From the NCBI GenBank assembly GCA_019316985.1, contig CP079215.1, positions 2,666,001 through 2,730,000 of the forward strand: a DNA stretch of 64,000 bases, given 5' to 3'. Shown here piece by piece: positions 53,031 to 63,525 of the stretch (within the stretch, counting starts at the first letter, position 1; each line of letters opens with the position of its first letter). The notes under the pieces are model-generated. The model ran no database searches. It was given only the letters and a program-made list of their open reading frames with translations, and was not told the origin of the DNA. This stretch comes from Paraniabella defluvii. Its GTDB lineage: Bacteria; Bacteroidota; Bacteroidia; Chitinophagales; Chitinophagaceae. The position numbers were made by a program, and so were the translations under genes.

Positions 53031-53384
53031 TTATACAGCAAAGCTTTCGCCGCAGGCGCAGGTACGTGCTGCGTTAGGATTATTAAAATAGAAACCTTTA
53101 CCGCTTAAACCTTCAGAAAAATCAAGCGTAGTACCTAAAAGATACAACAGGCTTTTCATATCAGTAACAATTTTTACACCGTTATCTTCAAATACCTGGT
53201 CTTTGGGTCTTTCTTCGCTATCAAAGTCAAGTTTATAACTCAAACCGGAGCACCCGCCGCTAACAACGCTTACCCGTACAAAACTATTGATACCCTGCTC
53301 TTTGTTTTCTGAAAGTATTTGCTGTATACGGGCTTTTGCGGTATCGCTTATTTTAATGCTGTCTGCAGAAAATGTATTATTCAT
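53031..53384 (-). CDS. Iron-sulfur cluster assembly accessory protein (IscA/ErpA type)
   Basis: Small scaffold or carrier for Fe-S clusters. Starting at 53384 gives MNNTFSADSIKISDTAKARI, then the three conserved Cys: one in S-G-G-C-S-G-L-S-Y and two in T-C-A-C-G-E-S-F. 117 residues, intact, standard size. An upstream start at 53453 would add 23 residues without a family match. No sufBCD operon is adjacent. Confidence 0.92.
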   Translation of the reverse strand: MNNTFSADSIKISDTAKARIQQILSENKEQGINSFVRVSVVSGGCSGLSYKLDFDSEERPKDQVFEDNGVKIVTDMKSLLYLLGTTLDFSEGLSGKGFYFNNPNAARTCACGESFAV

Positions 53385-53640
53385 CACTTGTCTTTTTAAT
53401 CGGCTGTGATTTTCGGCCCCTGCTTTGCAATACTCCAACACAGCCTCGTCCAAAATACAAAGTTACCACATTATTGAAAGAGTTAAACCAGTTGCTGTTG
53501 TTATATTTTAAGCAGCCCGAATGAGCCTTACAGGGTTATAACATTGGTACTGAAGGTATTGGCTTATAAGTCCTGAATAAAGCAGGTTTTCTTTACTTTT
53601 ACCGTAATTCGTATTAATTGTTTAACCTTTTTACATTACT

Positions 53641-54197
53641 ATGAAATTACTACAGCCCCTGGTCCTTTTTATAATGTTGTTATTTTGTTCGTGCGGACTG
53701 AATGAAAGGGAGAAGTCAATAAAAATAAAGAAGCAGAGCTGAATGAGCGGCAGCAGGCGCTGGTGCTTTGGGAGCAGCAGCTTACTCAAAGGAAAGTGCT
53801 TTACAGGAACGTGAGCACAGGCTGGACAGTACCAAAGGGAAATTGATTCGGTGGTGATACATGGACCTTCTGTTGTGGGAAAATGGCAGGTAAAAATGCA
53901 ATGTGTGGAAACTTCCTGTTCGGGCTCCGCAATCGGTGATGTGAAAACGGAGCAATGGGAGTTTGATAGCAACGGCAATGAAGTGATCGTAAAAGCCTAC
54001 GCAGGCAAGAACCTGACACGTATTTACAATGGCAGGTATACCAGCCGTGGTATGCAATTAATCGATAAGGGTCTTTAAGTTCTACTACAATGGAGGTTAA
54101 TTTGCGGATGCTGACTGAGAAAAAAATGGATGGCCTGAGAGAAATTGTGCTTCCCGATTGCAAAACAACCTATTCTATTATCGCTGAGCGTTTGTAA
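53641..54197 (+). CDS. Lipoprotein with coiled coil and unknown C-terminal domain (frameshifted)
   Basis: MKLLQPLVLFIMLLFCSCG is a lipoprotein signal with Cys18. Next is a Glu/Gln-rich helix (N-E-R-Q-Q-A-L-V-L-W-E-Q-Q-L-T-Q-R) likely to form a coiled coil, then a beta-rich domain with G-K-W-Q-V-K-M-Q-C, C-S-G-S-A-I-G-D and I-Y-N-G-R-Y. Breaks near 53720, 53805 and 54075; the true end is R-L at 54197. About 184 residues. Gap to the next gene is 16 bases. Confidence 0.65.
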
Positions 54198-54213
54198 AAC
54201 GCATATAATATAT

Positions 54214-56378
54214 ATGGTATCTTTATTATCAACGCTGGATTTTACCTTACCGCTCACCAACCCGGTGATCATATTTGCGCTGGTACTCTTTATTATTTTG
54301 TTTGCACCTATCATTTTCAGCAAAATAAAAGTGCCGCACATTATCGGGTTGATTATAGCCGGTGTATTGGTGGGCCCTCATGGTCTTAACCTGCTGAAAC
54401 GCGATACCAGCATTGTATTATTCGGTACGGTAGGGCTGCTTTATATTATGTTCCTGGCCGGTTTGGAAATAGACCTGGCCGAGTTTAAGAAAAATAAAAA
54501 AGATATTCGTTTTTGGTATCCTTACCTTTTGCTGCCTTTAATATGTGGCACATTGGCCGCATATTATATCCTGGGGTACAGCTTTTTGTCATCGCTGTTA
54601 CTGGCCAGCATGTTTTCCACGCACACATTGGTTGCTTATCCTATAGCCAGTAAGTATGGCGTCATAAGAAACCGCGCAGTGGCAATGGCAGTAGGCGGCA
54701 CAATGATTACCGATACTGTGGCCCTGCTTTTACTGGCGGCAATATCGGGGATGGCCAAGCAGGAGGTGTCGCCAGGGTTTTGGGTACAGTTAGGATTGTC
54801 GTCTATCGTGTTTGTATGCATTGTGCTCTTTTTGTTCCCGGTGATCATCCGGTGGTTCTTTAAGAAGTTTGAAGACAGTGTGTCTCAGTACATTTTTGTA
54901 TTGGGGATGGTTTTCCTTGCCTCTTTCCTCGCCGAGGCAGCAGGTATTGAAGCTATTATAGGGGCCTTCTTTTCAGGACTGGTGCTGAACCGGTTTGTAC
55001 CACATAGTTCAGCTTTAATGAACAGGATTAATTTTGTGGGCAATGCCATTTTTATTCCTTTTTTCTGATAAGCGTGGGGATGCTGGTAGACGTTAAAGTA
55101 CTGGTGAAAGGCCTCGGCGCTGCAAAGGTGGCCGCCGTAATTATTGTAGTGGCCTTAATTACCAAGTATGTGGCTGCGTGGCTCACGCAAAAAATATTTA
55201 AGTTAACCGTTACCGAAGGCCGGATGCTTTTTGGGCTGAGCGCTTCCCATGCGGCGGCAACCCTGGCCATAATACTGGTAGGATATAATATTATTATTGG
55301 TGAAACTGCCACCGGGGAGCCCATTCGTTTGCTGGACGAAGATGTGCTTAATGGTACCATTTTATTGATACTGGTAAGCTGTGGGGTAGGCTCGTTTGTA
55401 ACAGAAAGAGCTGCCAAGAAACTGGCCTTGCAGCAGGACGAGCATGTGCCTGACGCAGAGCAGGCCGGCAATGCTGAAAAGATTTTGATTACATTGGCCT
55501 ATGCAGAAATTGCCACCGATATGGTTGATTTAGGTGTTTTGCTGAAACCCAAAAAAGTAACGTGCCGCTTTACGGGTTGCACATTGTGGATGATGCGGGA
55601 GAGGTTTCGAATGCCGCAGGTAAGGGGAAGAAAATACTGGAGAAAGCCATCTCGCATGGCGCAGCTTCCGACAATACTATAAGCCCGCTGTTAAGGTACG
55701 ATTCAAGTATCAGCAACGGTATTGTGTATACAATAAAAGAACAGCAGGTAACGGATATTGTTATAGGCTTGCATAAAAATGCTGATCAGAAAGTTTTTTT
55801 TTGGCGAAGTGGCTGAAAATATAATCAGGAGGATTCATGAAACCATTTACGTGTATAAGCCTGCACAGCCATTCAACACATTGAAAAGAATGGTAGTGGT
55901 AGCGCCACCGAATGCCGAAACCGAGCCTGGATTTATACACTGGTTACAGAAGATTATGCTGCTTTCAAAAGAGTCGGGTATGAAAGTGAATTTTTACGGC
56001 AGCGCCACAACTTCAGAGGCGATAAAAGCGGTGATACAGCGCGATAGCAGCGATTTGCAGGCATCCTGCAGCGAATTTGATAATTGGGATGATTTCCTGA
56101 TATTTACCCGTGAGCTAAATGCGAACGACCTTTTTGTTATTATTTCTTCGCGAAAAGGATATACTTCTTATCTGCCCCAGTTTGGCAAGCTACCTTATTA
56201 TCTGACCAATTATTTCAACAGGCATAGTTATATCATCCTCTATCCCGAGCAGCTGGAAACAGGTATTAATATGAGTGATATTCAGCAGGCGGATGGTAAG
56301 CTGATCGAAACCCTGAGCGAACAGATAGGCGTTATAAACAAGGCGGGTAAATACCTGCGAAAGTTGTGGAAGAAATAA
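54214..56378 (+). CDS. Monovalent cation/proton antiporter, CPA2 family, with C-terminal USP-like domains (frameshifted)
   Basis: Inner-membrane Na+ or K+/H+ exchanger. Twelve or so helices with I-K-V-P-H-I-I-G-L-I-I-A-G, S-T-H-T-L-V-A-Y-P-I and the transport motif G-T-M-I-T-D-T-V-A-L-L; then a soluble half with two universal-stress-like repeats. Breaks near 55065, 55560, 55790. I start at 54214 because the membrane part begins just after. About 720 residues. A second, unrelated antiporter of the CPA1 type lies at 56739. Confidence 0.9.
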
Positions 56379-56385
56379 ACCAATA

Positions 56386-56732
56386 TCAGCCGATCTTCTG
56401 GCCGTTTTTCACCGGCTTATCGGGTGTAAGTAAGGTTACTTCTTTATCGTTGCCTACAACGCCCAGCACAAGGCACTCGCTGAAGAAATTGGCGATTTGC
56501 TTTACCGGGAAATTAACCACGGCTATTACTTGCCTGCCCGGCAATTCTTCCGGCTGGTACAACCGGGTTATCTGAGCCGATGATTTTTAATACCCAGCTC
56601 TTCTCCAAAATCGATCAGCAGCTTATAGGCCGGGTTACGCGCTTCGGAAAATACCTGCGCCTCCACAATGGTTCCAACGCGCAGGTCTATTTTTTCAAAA
56701 TCGTTCCAATTGATAAGGGTGGAGGTACTCAT
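56386..56732 (-). CDS. csaA: CsaA-like tRNA-binding protein (one frameshift)
   Basis: OB-fold protein of the CsaA/EMAP-II type that binds tRNA and acts as an export-related chaperone in Bacillus. Start at 56732: MSTSTLINWNDFEKIDLRVG, then N-P-A-Y-K-L-L-I-D-F-G, a break near 56580, then S-S-A-Q-I-T-R-L-Y and V-V-N-F-P-V-K-Q-I-A-N-F. 115 residues, normal. It ends 7 bases from the stop of the convergent CPA2 antiporter, while the CPA1 antiporter ends 6 bases upstream on the same strand. Confidence 0.88.
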
Positions 56733-56738
56733 AAAAAA

Positions 56739-58333
56739 TTAATGTTGAAAGCCCGTTATTTTTGTTTCGTCAAAGTCCAGCTGCATTTCCAGGTTGCGTA
56801 ATACCACATCATCAAATTTTCTTTCCCGGCGTATTTTATGCAATTCTGCCCTTTGCAGTTTAATGATGTCCCTGATTACATCCCTGTTGCGGGCTGCGGC
56901 GGCCTGGAAGTGGTCAGAGTGATCAATACAGCTAAACTTATCGGTAAGTAATTCCAGTTCGTTCTCCAGCTTGGTTTTCTGGTGACGTACGAGGCTGTTC
57001 TCGGTAAGGTCGTCGTTGCTGTAGTCATTATTTATCTTTTCCAGTGCAACCTGTTTTAGCTGTTGCTGTATAATGGCTTCCTGCTTCTCATGCGGGATCT
57101 TCACTTCATCTTCCTCCACTTTTATCCATTTTAAAACCGTGGGCAGCAACAAGCCTTGTCCAACCAAAGTGATCAGAATAATCACGAAGGTTACAAATAG
57201 TATAATGTTGCGATGCGGGAGATTTAAGGGAATAGACAGGGCGGCGGCTAAAGACACCACACCGCGCATAGCGGCAAAGCTGATGATGAATGGCTCTTTC
57301 CAGTTGGGTTTCGGCCTGGTGAGGCGAACCTTTTAAAGCAAAAACCAGGCAGGTATGCCAGGGCATAGCTGTAGAGTAATCGTAAGGCAATCATAGCGCC
57401 TCCTATAATAACAGCGTATTTGATGCCTTCGGCAATAGAGTATTCCTTCATGCCCGCTACCACTACAGGAAGCTCCAGTCCTATCAACACAAATACGATG
57501 GCATTAATAGTAAAAATAAGCGTGCTCCAAACAGCGCCGGCCTGTATACGGGCGGTATGGCTTAAAAAGCAATGAGAATGATACGACATCATAAGCCCGC
57601 CGCTGACAACAGCCAGCACACCCGAAAAATGAAAGTGCTCGGCGGTAATGTACATTACGTAGGGAACAATGAGGGTAATGATAGTATCGATATTGGAATT
57701 TGAGGGAATAATGCGTAACAATGCAGAAAACAGGTAGCCTACTACAAGGCCAATAGTTATACCCATTACCGACATCATAAAAAAATCACCGATCGCCTGT
57801 TTAAAAACAAACTGGCCTGTAAGGGCCGCGGCCAGTGCAAACTTAAAAACGATAAGGCTGGACGCATCGTTAATAAGGCTTTCCCCTTCCAGTACTGTAA
57901 TAGTTTTCTGGGGAATTTTAAGATGTTTTAATACCGAGGTTGCTGCTACGGCGTCGGGAGGTGAATTCACGCCACCTAATAAAAAACCCATAGCCAGCGT
58001 TAGACCGGGGATCAGCGATGAGGAAACATAAGCCACAACCAGCGATGTAAGAAATACCAGCCCAAAGGCCATCCACGAAATTTGCTTCCGGTGTTTCCAG
58101 AAATCTTTCCAGGAGGTAAACCAGGCCGCTTCAAAAAGTATGGGAGGGAGGAAGATTAAAAATACAATGTCGGGGTCTATCTGAAATGCCGGCATGCCCG
58201 GAATAAGGCTGATAATCAACCCCGCGATCACCAGGAAAATGGGATAGGCTACCTTCAGCTTTTGACCGATAAGCACCAGCATTATCACGCTAAAAGCCAC
58301 TGCAATAGCAATTAATACATAATTCTGAATCAT
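56739..58333 (-). CDS. Na+/H+ antiporter, CPA1/NhaP family (one or two frameshifts)
   Basis: Inner-membrane exchanger. I start at 58333 (MIQNYVLIAIAV); the ATG at 58342 would only add 3 residues. Family motifs G-G-V-N-S-P-P-D-A-V-A-A-T, E-G-E-S-L-I-N-D-A-S-S, then F-T-I-N-A-I-V-F-V-L-I-G-L. The break near 57330-57290 separates the last helices (M-R-G-V-V-S-L-A-A-A-L-S-I-P) and a charged C-terminal tail of about 140 residues. About 530 residues. csaA follows downstream. Confidence 0.9.
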
Positions 58334-58453
58334 ACAAAACAATTGAATTGGCTATAAAGTTAAATATATACCTGCCCGATTCGAACACCCGTAAATACCA
58401 GGGAAATACTTTCAGTTTTCGGTTTAAAATAACATAGAAAGACCATCTTTTGT

Positions 58454-58993
58454 TTATGGAGCCTCACTTAACCTTTTCAGCTCCTGCAAGCTGAGGGCAT
58501 AATTGGTTGTTATTATTTTCTCGGCCCGCTTAAAAAGCATGATGACCTTGAGAGGATAGGAGCTTTGGCTGTTAAAATTAAGGGTTACACGGGTAGATTG
58601 GCCTATGGGTTGTAAGCTAATATAAGTTTTTGCATGTGTTTTGTAGGGCGCATAAAAAAGAAGGTCCAGTTCTACATCCCTCAAAGTGGTTAGCCTGGAC
58701 AAGGTTAAACAGCCTCTCCCCAGATCTGCATGATCACTTTCCCAGCAAAACTGTGAGCCGGGATTACCGTCTTTGCCGGCCACGGAGGTTTTCATCGTTT
58801 TATCCTTCTTAAACCAGATGTTCCAGCTGTTTAATGCTTTTATATTGCTGGTAAAATTCCAAACGGTCTCAACCGGTGCATCAATGTCTATCGACTGCTG
58901 CACTTTAATTTCTCCATCCACAAATGCAGCACCTACCAGAACAATTCCTGATGCGGCAAGAAGAAAAAGAAACAGTTTTTTAAGAATACTCAT
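58454..58993 (-). CDS. SRPBCC-family (START/polyketide-cyclase-like) protein
   Basis: Intact at 179 residues with an N-terminal membrane helix (K-L-F-L-F-L-L-A-A-S-G-I-V-L-V-G). The soluble part follows the SRPBCC pattern: I-D-I-D-A-P-V-E-T-V-W-N-F, then a lipid- or ligand-binding cavity fold with the C-terminal helix (A-L-S-L-Q-E-L-K-R-L). Ligand unknown. Probably membrane-anchored, facing outward. Confidence 0.85.
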   Translation of the reverse strand: MSILKKLFLFLLAASGIVLVGAAFVDGEIKVQQSIDIDAPVETVWNFTSNIKALNSWNIWFKKDKTMKTSVAGKDGNPGSQFCWESDHADLGRGCLTLSRLTTLRDVELDLLFYAPYKTHAKTYISLQPIGQSTRVTLNFNSQSSYPLKVIMLFKRAEKIITTNYALSLQELKRLSEAP

Positions 58994-59263
58994 ACTGAGT
59001 TTTCAATTTCCATTTGAATAAACAGTCTCCTGTTTATGGTCGGTTTATCACGCACCACTAAATACCTTTCAGAAAACTCTCCGGAATTTATAAGAAAACC
59101 TGCTTATTAGTTGGCTGAATTGATTGTTTTAACCCTAAAGGTAATAAAAAGTATCATTTGTAAAAGCCTGCTTAAAAGAAACTAAAGAAGAATAATTGGC
59201 CTAAACGGGAGTGTTTGGTATAAAAGCAAACCGCCCGTTAACCGCCTGAACTACCGGCATTCG

Positions 59264-59722
59264 CTAAAATTTTTTCTTGCTTACTTTTTCACTGTATGGT
59301 AAATACATGGGCAAGGCTGCTGATCCGTACCAGTCTAAAAGGTCGTAAGCCAGTAAGCCTGTTTTAACAGCCGGGTCTGTCGCCAGCAGTTTTGCAGCTT
59401 CTTCTTTATTCTTCGCATTTAATATAAACAGCCCGCGGTATTGCTGGTCGTTTTTACCAAAAGGCCCTGCTACCACGAGGTAACCGTCTTTTACCAATTG
59501 TCCGATATTTTGCATATGTCCCGCAAAAATCTGCCTGACCGAATCCTTATCCGCAATGGCGGCAGGGCCTGTTTTAAGCAGCACCAACTGGTACATTTTC
59601 ATCCCTCGCTCGTCAGCCTTCAGGCTGTCGGCCAACGATTTATTATACTGCGGATTATCCTGCGACCATGCGGCAAGGGGTGTTAATAGCAAAACGAACA
59701 AAGCAAACCGGAAGCAATTCAT
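59264..59722 (-). CDS. Exported YCII-domain protein
   Basis: Intact at 152 residues. Signal peptide MNCFRFALFVLLLTPLAAW-S-Q, then a ferredoxin-like YCII fold (M-Y-Q-L-V-L-L-K-T-G-P, G-H-M-Q-N-I, D-G-Y-L-V-V-A-G-P-F). YCII proteins are usually cytoplasmic; the exported form with a basic end is less common. Function unknown. The 270 bases from 58994 to 59263 hold nothing recognisable. Confidence 0.85.
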   Translation of the reverse strand: MNCFRFALFVLLLTPLAAWSQDNPQYNKSLADSLKADERGMKMYQLVLLKTGPAAIADKDSVRQIFAGHMQNIGQLVKDGYLVVAGPFGKNDQQYRGLFILNAKNKEEAAKLLATDPAVKTGLLAYDLLDWYGSAALPMYLPYSEKVSKKKF

Positions 59723-59749
59723 AACTTAAAATTAAAATTGATACATTAC

Positions 59750-60203
59750 TTAAACGCCAAACTGGGTAAGGTGGTGGTCCAGATGCTTGGCAAACATATT
59801 ATTCCATTCTGTTTGGGTAAGCGCACCGAATGAATGCGATTCTTTACCCTCAAAGTAAGTGCCTCCCAATTCCTGGGTTTTAATAAGGTAGCTGATCAGC
59901 CTTTTTTTCGGATTCGTAGTTTTTATGATCGGTGATAATAAATGCCGGGGCAGTACGCATGTTGCGGGGGTAAGGTTTCTCATTTACAATATTCTTTTTA
60001 CAAACTTTTTAAGTATCCATTTCATCAATCCTTTAGGCTTCGGGTGTGTTTGCCTGGCTCAAATAACATTTCATAGGGCACATTTACATGGGCCAACATT
60101 TGATCTGCTGTCATTTTACCCCACTGCGGTTGGGTTTGCGGGGTTAAATGGTTGATGCGTGCAATAAATTCGGTTACCCCTCTGAGGAAAAAAGGTCAGT
60201 CAT
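59750..60203 (-). CDS. DUF1569 protein (frameshifted)
   Basis: Start at 60203: MTDLFSS, break near 60180, then E-F-I-A-R-I-N-H-L, Q-W-G-K-M-T-A-D-Q-M-L-A-H (conserved metal-ligand-type His), break near 60030, K-W-I-L-K-K-F, a break near 59910, and the end F-A-K-H-L-D-H-H-L-T-Q-F-G. The motif M-L-A-H plus H-L-D-H-H is the DinB-like helix-bundle pattern of DUF1569. About 151 residues. Function unknown. Confidence 0.82.
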
Positions 60204-60429
60204 GTTATTGGATTTATGTAAATGTACAACATACCTTAATATTATAAGACAGCAGGGTATATGAAGCGCATGTGGCGGAGGGTCAGTTAAAACTTCGTAT
60301 TTTTAAGGCCATCAATCAAAAAAATATAGATGAAACCGGCATGATTACAATTTTCATTTTTATCACACCAGGGAGATGAAAATGAAATCATCAAAGGTCA
60401 CATTCAACCACTAAAAATAAAATGTACAA

Positions 60430-61025
60430 ATGAAAAAGATTCTTGCTATTGCTTCAATGTTATTGTTGGTCTCCATGCTTCATGCTCAAAAAGCTTTTTG
60501 CTGTTTAACGGTAAAAACCTCAATGGCTGGACGGTACATGGTACCGAAAAATGGTATGTGGAAAAAGGAGAGCTGGTTTGCGAAAGCGGCCCGGATAAAG
60601 CTTATGGCTACCTGTCTACCGATAAAAAGTATAAAAACTTCGAACTGACCTTGAAATTTAAACAGGAGGCTAACGGCAACAGCGGCGTTTTCTTTCGTTC
60701 TTCAATTGAGGGCGTAAAGATCAGCGGCTGGCAGGTAGAAGTGGCACCTCTTAATATGCATACCGGTGGTATTTATGAATCTTATGGCCGTGGCTGGATG
60801 ATGCAACCCAAAGCTGAGGATGAAAAATGGTTGAAGCAGGGCAAGTGGAATACAATGAAGATACGCGTGTTAAACGACCAGGTAACCACCTGGCTTAATG
60901 GTCACCAGATGATTGATCTTGCCGACTCAAAAATTGGCGCCGCTAATGGTTTTATTGCTTTGCAAATACATGATGGAGGCGGTATTAAAGTGCGTTGGAA
61001 AGATATTGTGCTGAAGGAGTTGTAA
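60430..61025 (+). CDS. Exported DUF1080 protein (one frameshift)
   Basis: Concanavalin-like DUF1080 (3-keto-disaccharide hydrolase) domain after a signal peptide (MKKILAIASMLLLVSMLHA-Q). One base is missing near 60495. Motifs: L-F-N-G-K-N-L-N-G-W, N-F-E-L-T-L-K-F-K, G-N-S-G-V-F-F-R-S, and the final G-I-K-V-R-W-K-D-I-V-L. About 198 residues. May act on sugar-derived compounds in the periplasm; it is 14 kb from the Sus operons, so a link is not supported. Confidence 0.88.
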
Positions 61026-61093
61026 AAAGGCCTTGCTTATTTATACCAGTGCTTTTATTAGCGTATTCGTGCTAATTGAAATACATTTGCGCC

Positions 61094-62627
61094 ATGAGCG
61101 ATAAAAAAGTAAGAGTACGTTTTGCCCCCTCGCCTACAGGGGCTTACATTTAGGCGGTGTAAGAACCGTTTTATATAATTACCTCTTTGCAAAAAAACAC
61201 GATGGGGATTTTATTTTAAGAATAGAAGATACTGACCAGACCCGTTTTGTACCAGGGGCAGAAGAATACATATTTGAGTGTTTGAAATGGGCAGGGCTGG
61301 AGCCGGATGAAAGCGTGCAGCATGGGGGCAATTTTGGCCCTTACCGGCAAAGTGAACGCAAGGAGTTGTACAGGAATTATGCCGATCAGCTGGTTGCAGA
61401 GGGCCATGCATATTATGCGTTCGATACCCTGAAGAACTGGAGCAGATGCGCCAGCAATATAAAACGGATGAAAATCCCGCTCCACAGTACGACCACAAAG
61501 TTCGCATGCAAATGCGCAACTCATTGACGCTGGATGGTGATACCGTACACGAGCTGATGCATAGCGATACGCCTTATGTGGTACGTATTAAAATGCCGGA
61601 GAACGAAACAGTGAGCTTTAATGATATGATACGTGGCGAGGTGAGTTTTAATACTTCTGTAGTAGACGATAAAGTGTTGCTGAAGGCAGATGGTATGCCT
61701 ACTTATCACCTGGCGGTTGTGGTAGACGACCATTTAATGGAGATCAGCCATGCCTTTCGCGGAGAAGAATGGCTGCCCAGTGCACCGGTGCATATATTGC
61801 TATGGAAATACCTTTTTGGTGAAGATAAGATGCCCCAGTGGGCACATTTTCCACTGATACTGGGGCCCCACGGTAAGCTTAGCAAAAGAGACGGAGCTAA
61901 ATATGGTTTTCCTGTATTCGCTATGAACTGGAAGGACCCTAAAACGGGCGAGTTAACGGAAGGATTTAAGGAAAAAGGATTTTTACCTGAGGCTTTCATC
62001 AACCTGCTCGCAGTGCTGGGCTGGAACGACGGTACAGAGCAGGAGCTTTTTTCCATCGGGGAAATGATTGAACGGTTTTCGATGGACCGCGTACACAGCG
62101 CCGGGGCTAAATTTGATTATGAAAAGGCCAGGTGGTTTAACCAGGAGTGGATCAGGAAACTGGATGCAGCTGCATTGTCCTCTAAGGTACGGAATGTACT
62201 TGCAGCTAATGGCATTGAGGTTACAGATGCAGCGCTGCTAAACAAGGTAATCGACCTGGTAAAAGATCGCTGCACACTGCTGACAGACTTTTACGAGCAG
62301 TCTTCCTACTTCTTCGCCACGCCCCAGGCAGTTGATCTCGCGGCTATTCAACCCAAATGGAACGAAGCAAAAACATTGTTCTTCCAGGAGGTGATCAGAA
62401 ATTATCAGCTATCGGCTATCTGGGAGGCTCATGATCTGGAGAATAATTTTAAAGAGATTGCCGCCGCCAACCAGTTAAAGCCCGGGGAGGTAATGCTGCC
62501 GCTACGCATTATGCTGGTGGGTGGTAAATTCGGACCCGGTGTGTTCGACATTGCCCAGTTGATTGGCAAGGAAGAGACCATTAAAAGGATCGAAAATACA
62601 TTGAAGCGCTTGACCGCAGGTCACTAA
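61094..62627 (+). CDS. gltX: Glutamyl-tRNA synthetase (frameshifted)
   Basis: Charges tRNA(Glu), and in organisms with GatCAB also tRNA(Gln). Start [16 protein letters not shown], then a base missing in the G run 61139-61142 and L-H-L-G-G (the HIGH-like motif), R-I-E-D-T-D-Q-T-R, a break near 61436, H-A-F-R-G-E-E-W and the K-L-S-K-R motif. About 511 residues, normal. gatA at the window start fits a non-discriminating role, but this is inference. The next gene is convergent. Confidence 0.95.
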
Positions 62628-62670
62628 CCCATTTGCTTAAAATCCCAGGCCATCGCGGTATAAGAACGAG

Positions 62671-63049
62671 CTACAATTTAGGATTAGCTTCTTCATATGC
62701 CCTGATGGCTTTTTTTGATGCCAGTTCACGCCAGCTTAATGCTAATATCTTTTTTAAAAATGTTGTATCGTAGTGGTGAATCCACATACAAACGTAGGGG
62801 TAGTTCCTGAAGTGTTCAGGCAGGTGAAACAATTCGGGGTGACTATCTAGGTACCGATCTCTCAGCCCGAAAGTAAGACGTATAGGAATAAAGCGACCGC
62901 TTTCGTGAAGGCGGCACATCAGTTTCCCTCTTACTTTTACGGAGGAGTACCCTCGTGTGAAACCGACTCCTCTGTTTCGGGGAAAGATAATGCCACCTGC
63001 TTCACGGCTTCAAAATCTGCGGGATTGTATAAGGGTAGGGGGATTTCAT
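62671..63049 (-). CDS. MmcQ/YjbR-family protein (frameshifted)
   Basis: Small double-wing DNA-binding-like fold of unknown function. Start at 63049; a break near 63015 and another near 62945 before V-K-V-R-G-K-L-M-C-R-L-H, then Y-P-Y-V-C-M-W-I-H and S-W-R-E-L-A-S-K-K. About 125 residues. Its ATG lies two bases after the stop of the upstream GNAT gene, so the two are coupled. Confidence 0.82.
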
Positions 63050-63051
63050 TG

Positions 63052-63502
63052 CTATATCCTTTTTAAGCATTGTTGCTGCCATTCCGGTGCGGTCATTTCA
63101 AACCTTATTTCGTTTTTTCCGTTGGTACCGGTTTCTTTCCATCCGGCTGTTTTGTAAAATGCAGCAGCCCGTGTTCCGGGCGCAGTTCCCAGCCATACTG
63201 TTTGCGAGGTTTGTGTAAAATACCAATCCATCATTGTATGGTGCAGAAGTTGGCCAACACCCTATGTTCAAAATCAGGATGCACAAATAAGGCCCATATA
63301 TTGTGTTCCTGCAAGTCGGCAATAGCGAAGCCCGTAATTCTTTCGTTTTCTTCACAAACCCATCCTTTTCCTCTTTCCTGCATAAAGTACGCACAATCTG
63401 TGTCGGTAACCACACCGGGGCAGAAAGCCTGTTTTCTTTCACAGCATTCCTTATCATTTGTATTTGGGGAATATCTTTCGTTTCTGCCTGTCTAATAATC
63501 AT
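63052..63502 (-). CDS. GNAT-family N-acetyltransferase (frameshifted)
   Basis: Acetyl-CoA-dependent transferase. MIIRQAETKDIPQIQMIRNAV is the GNAT start (I-R-x-A-x-x-x-D). Breaks near 63420 and 63265. Between them G-F-A-I-A-D-L and W-A-L-F-V-H-P-D-F motifs; the last part has A-A-A-F-Y-K-T-A-G-W, the conserved substrate-side helix and strand. About 150 residues. Substrate not predictable. Stop and the next start are 2 bases apart. Confidence 0.87.
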
Positions 63503-63525
63503 GGCTCAACAGTTTAATTGGTGTA

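Noticed and set aside
60430-61025. DUF1080 protein as the enzyme for the SusC/SusD systems
   Set aside because: It is 14 kb away, among housekeeping genes and not in any shared transcript; no evidence ties it to the receptors.
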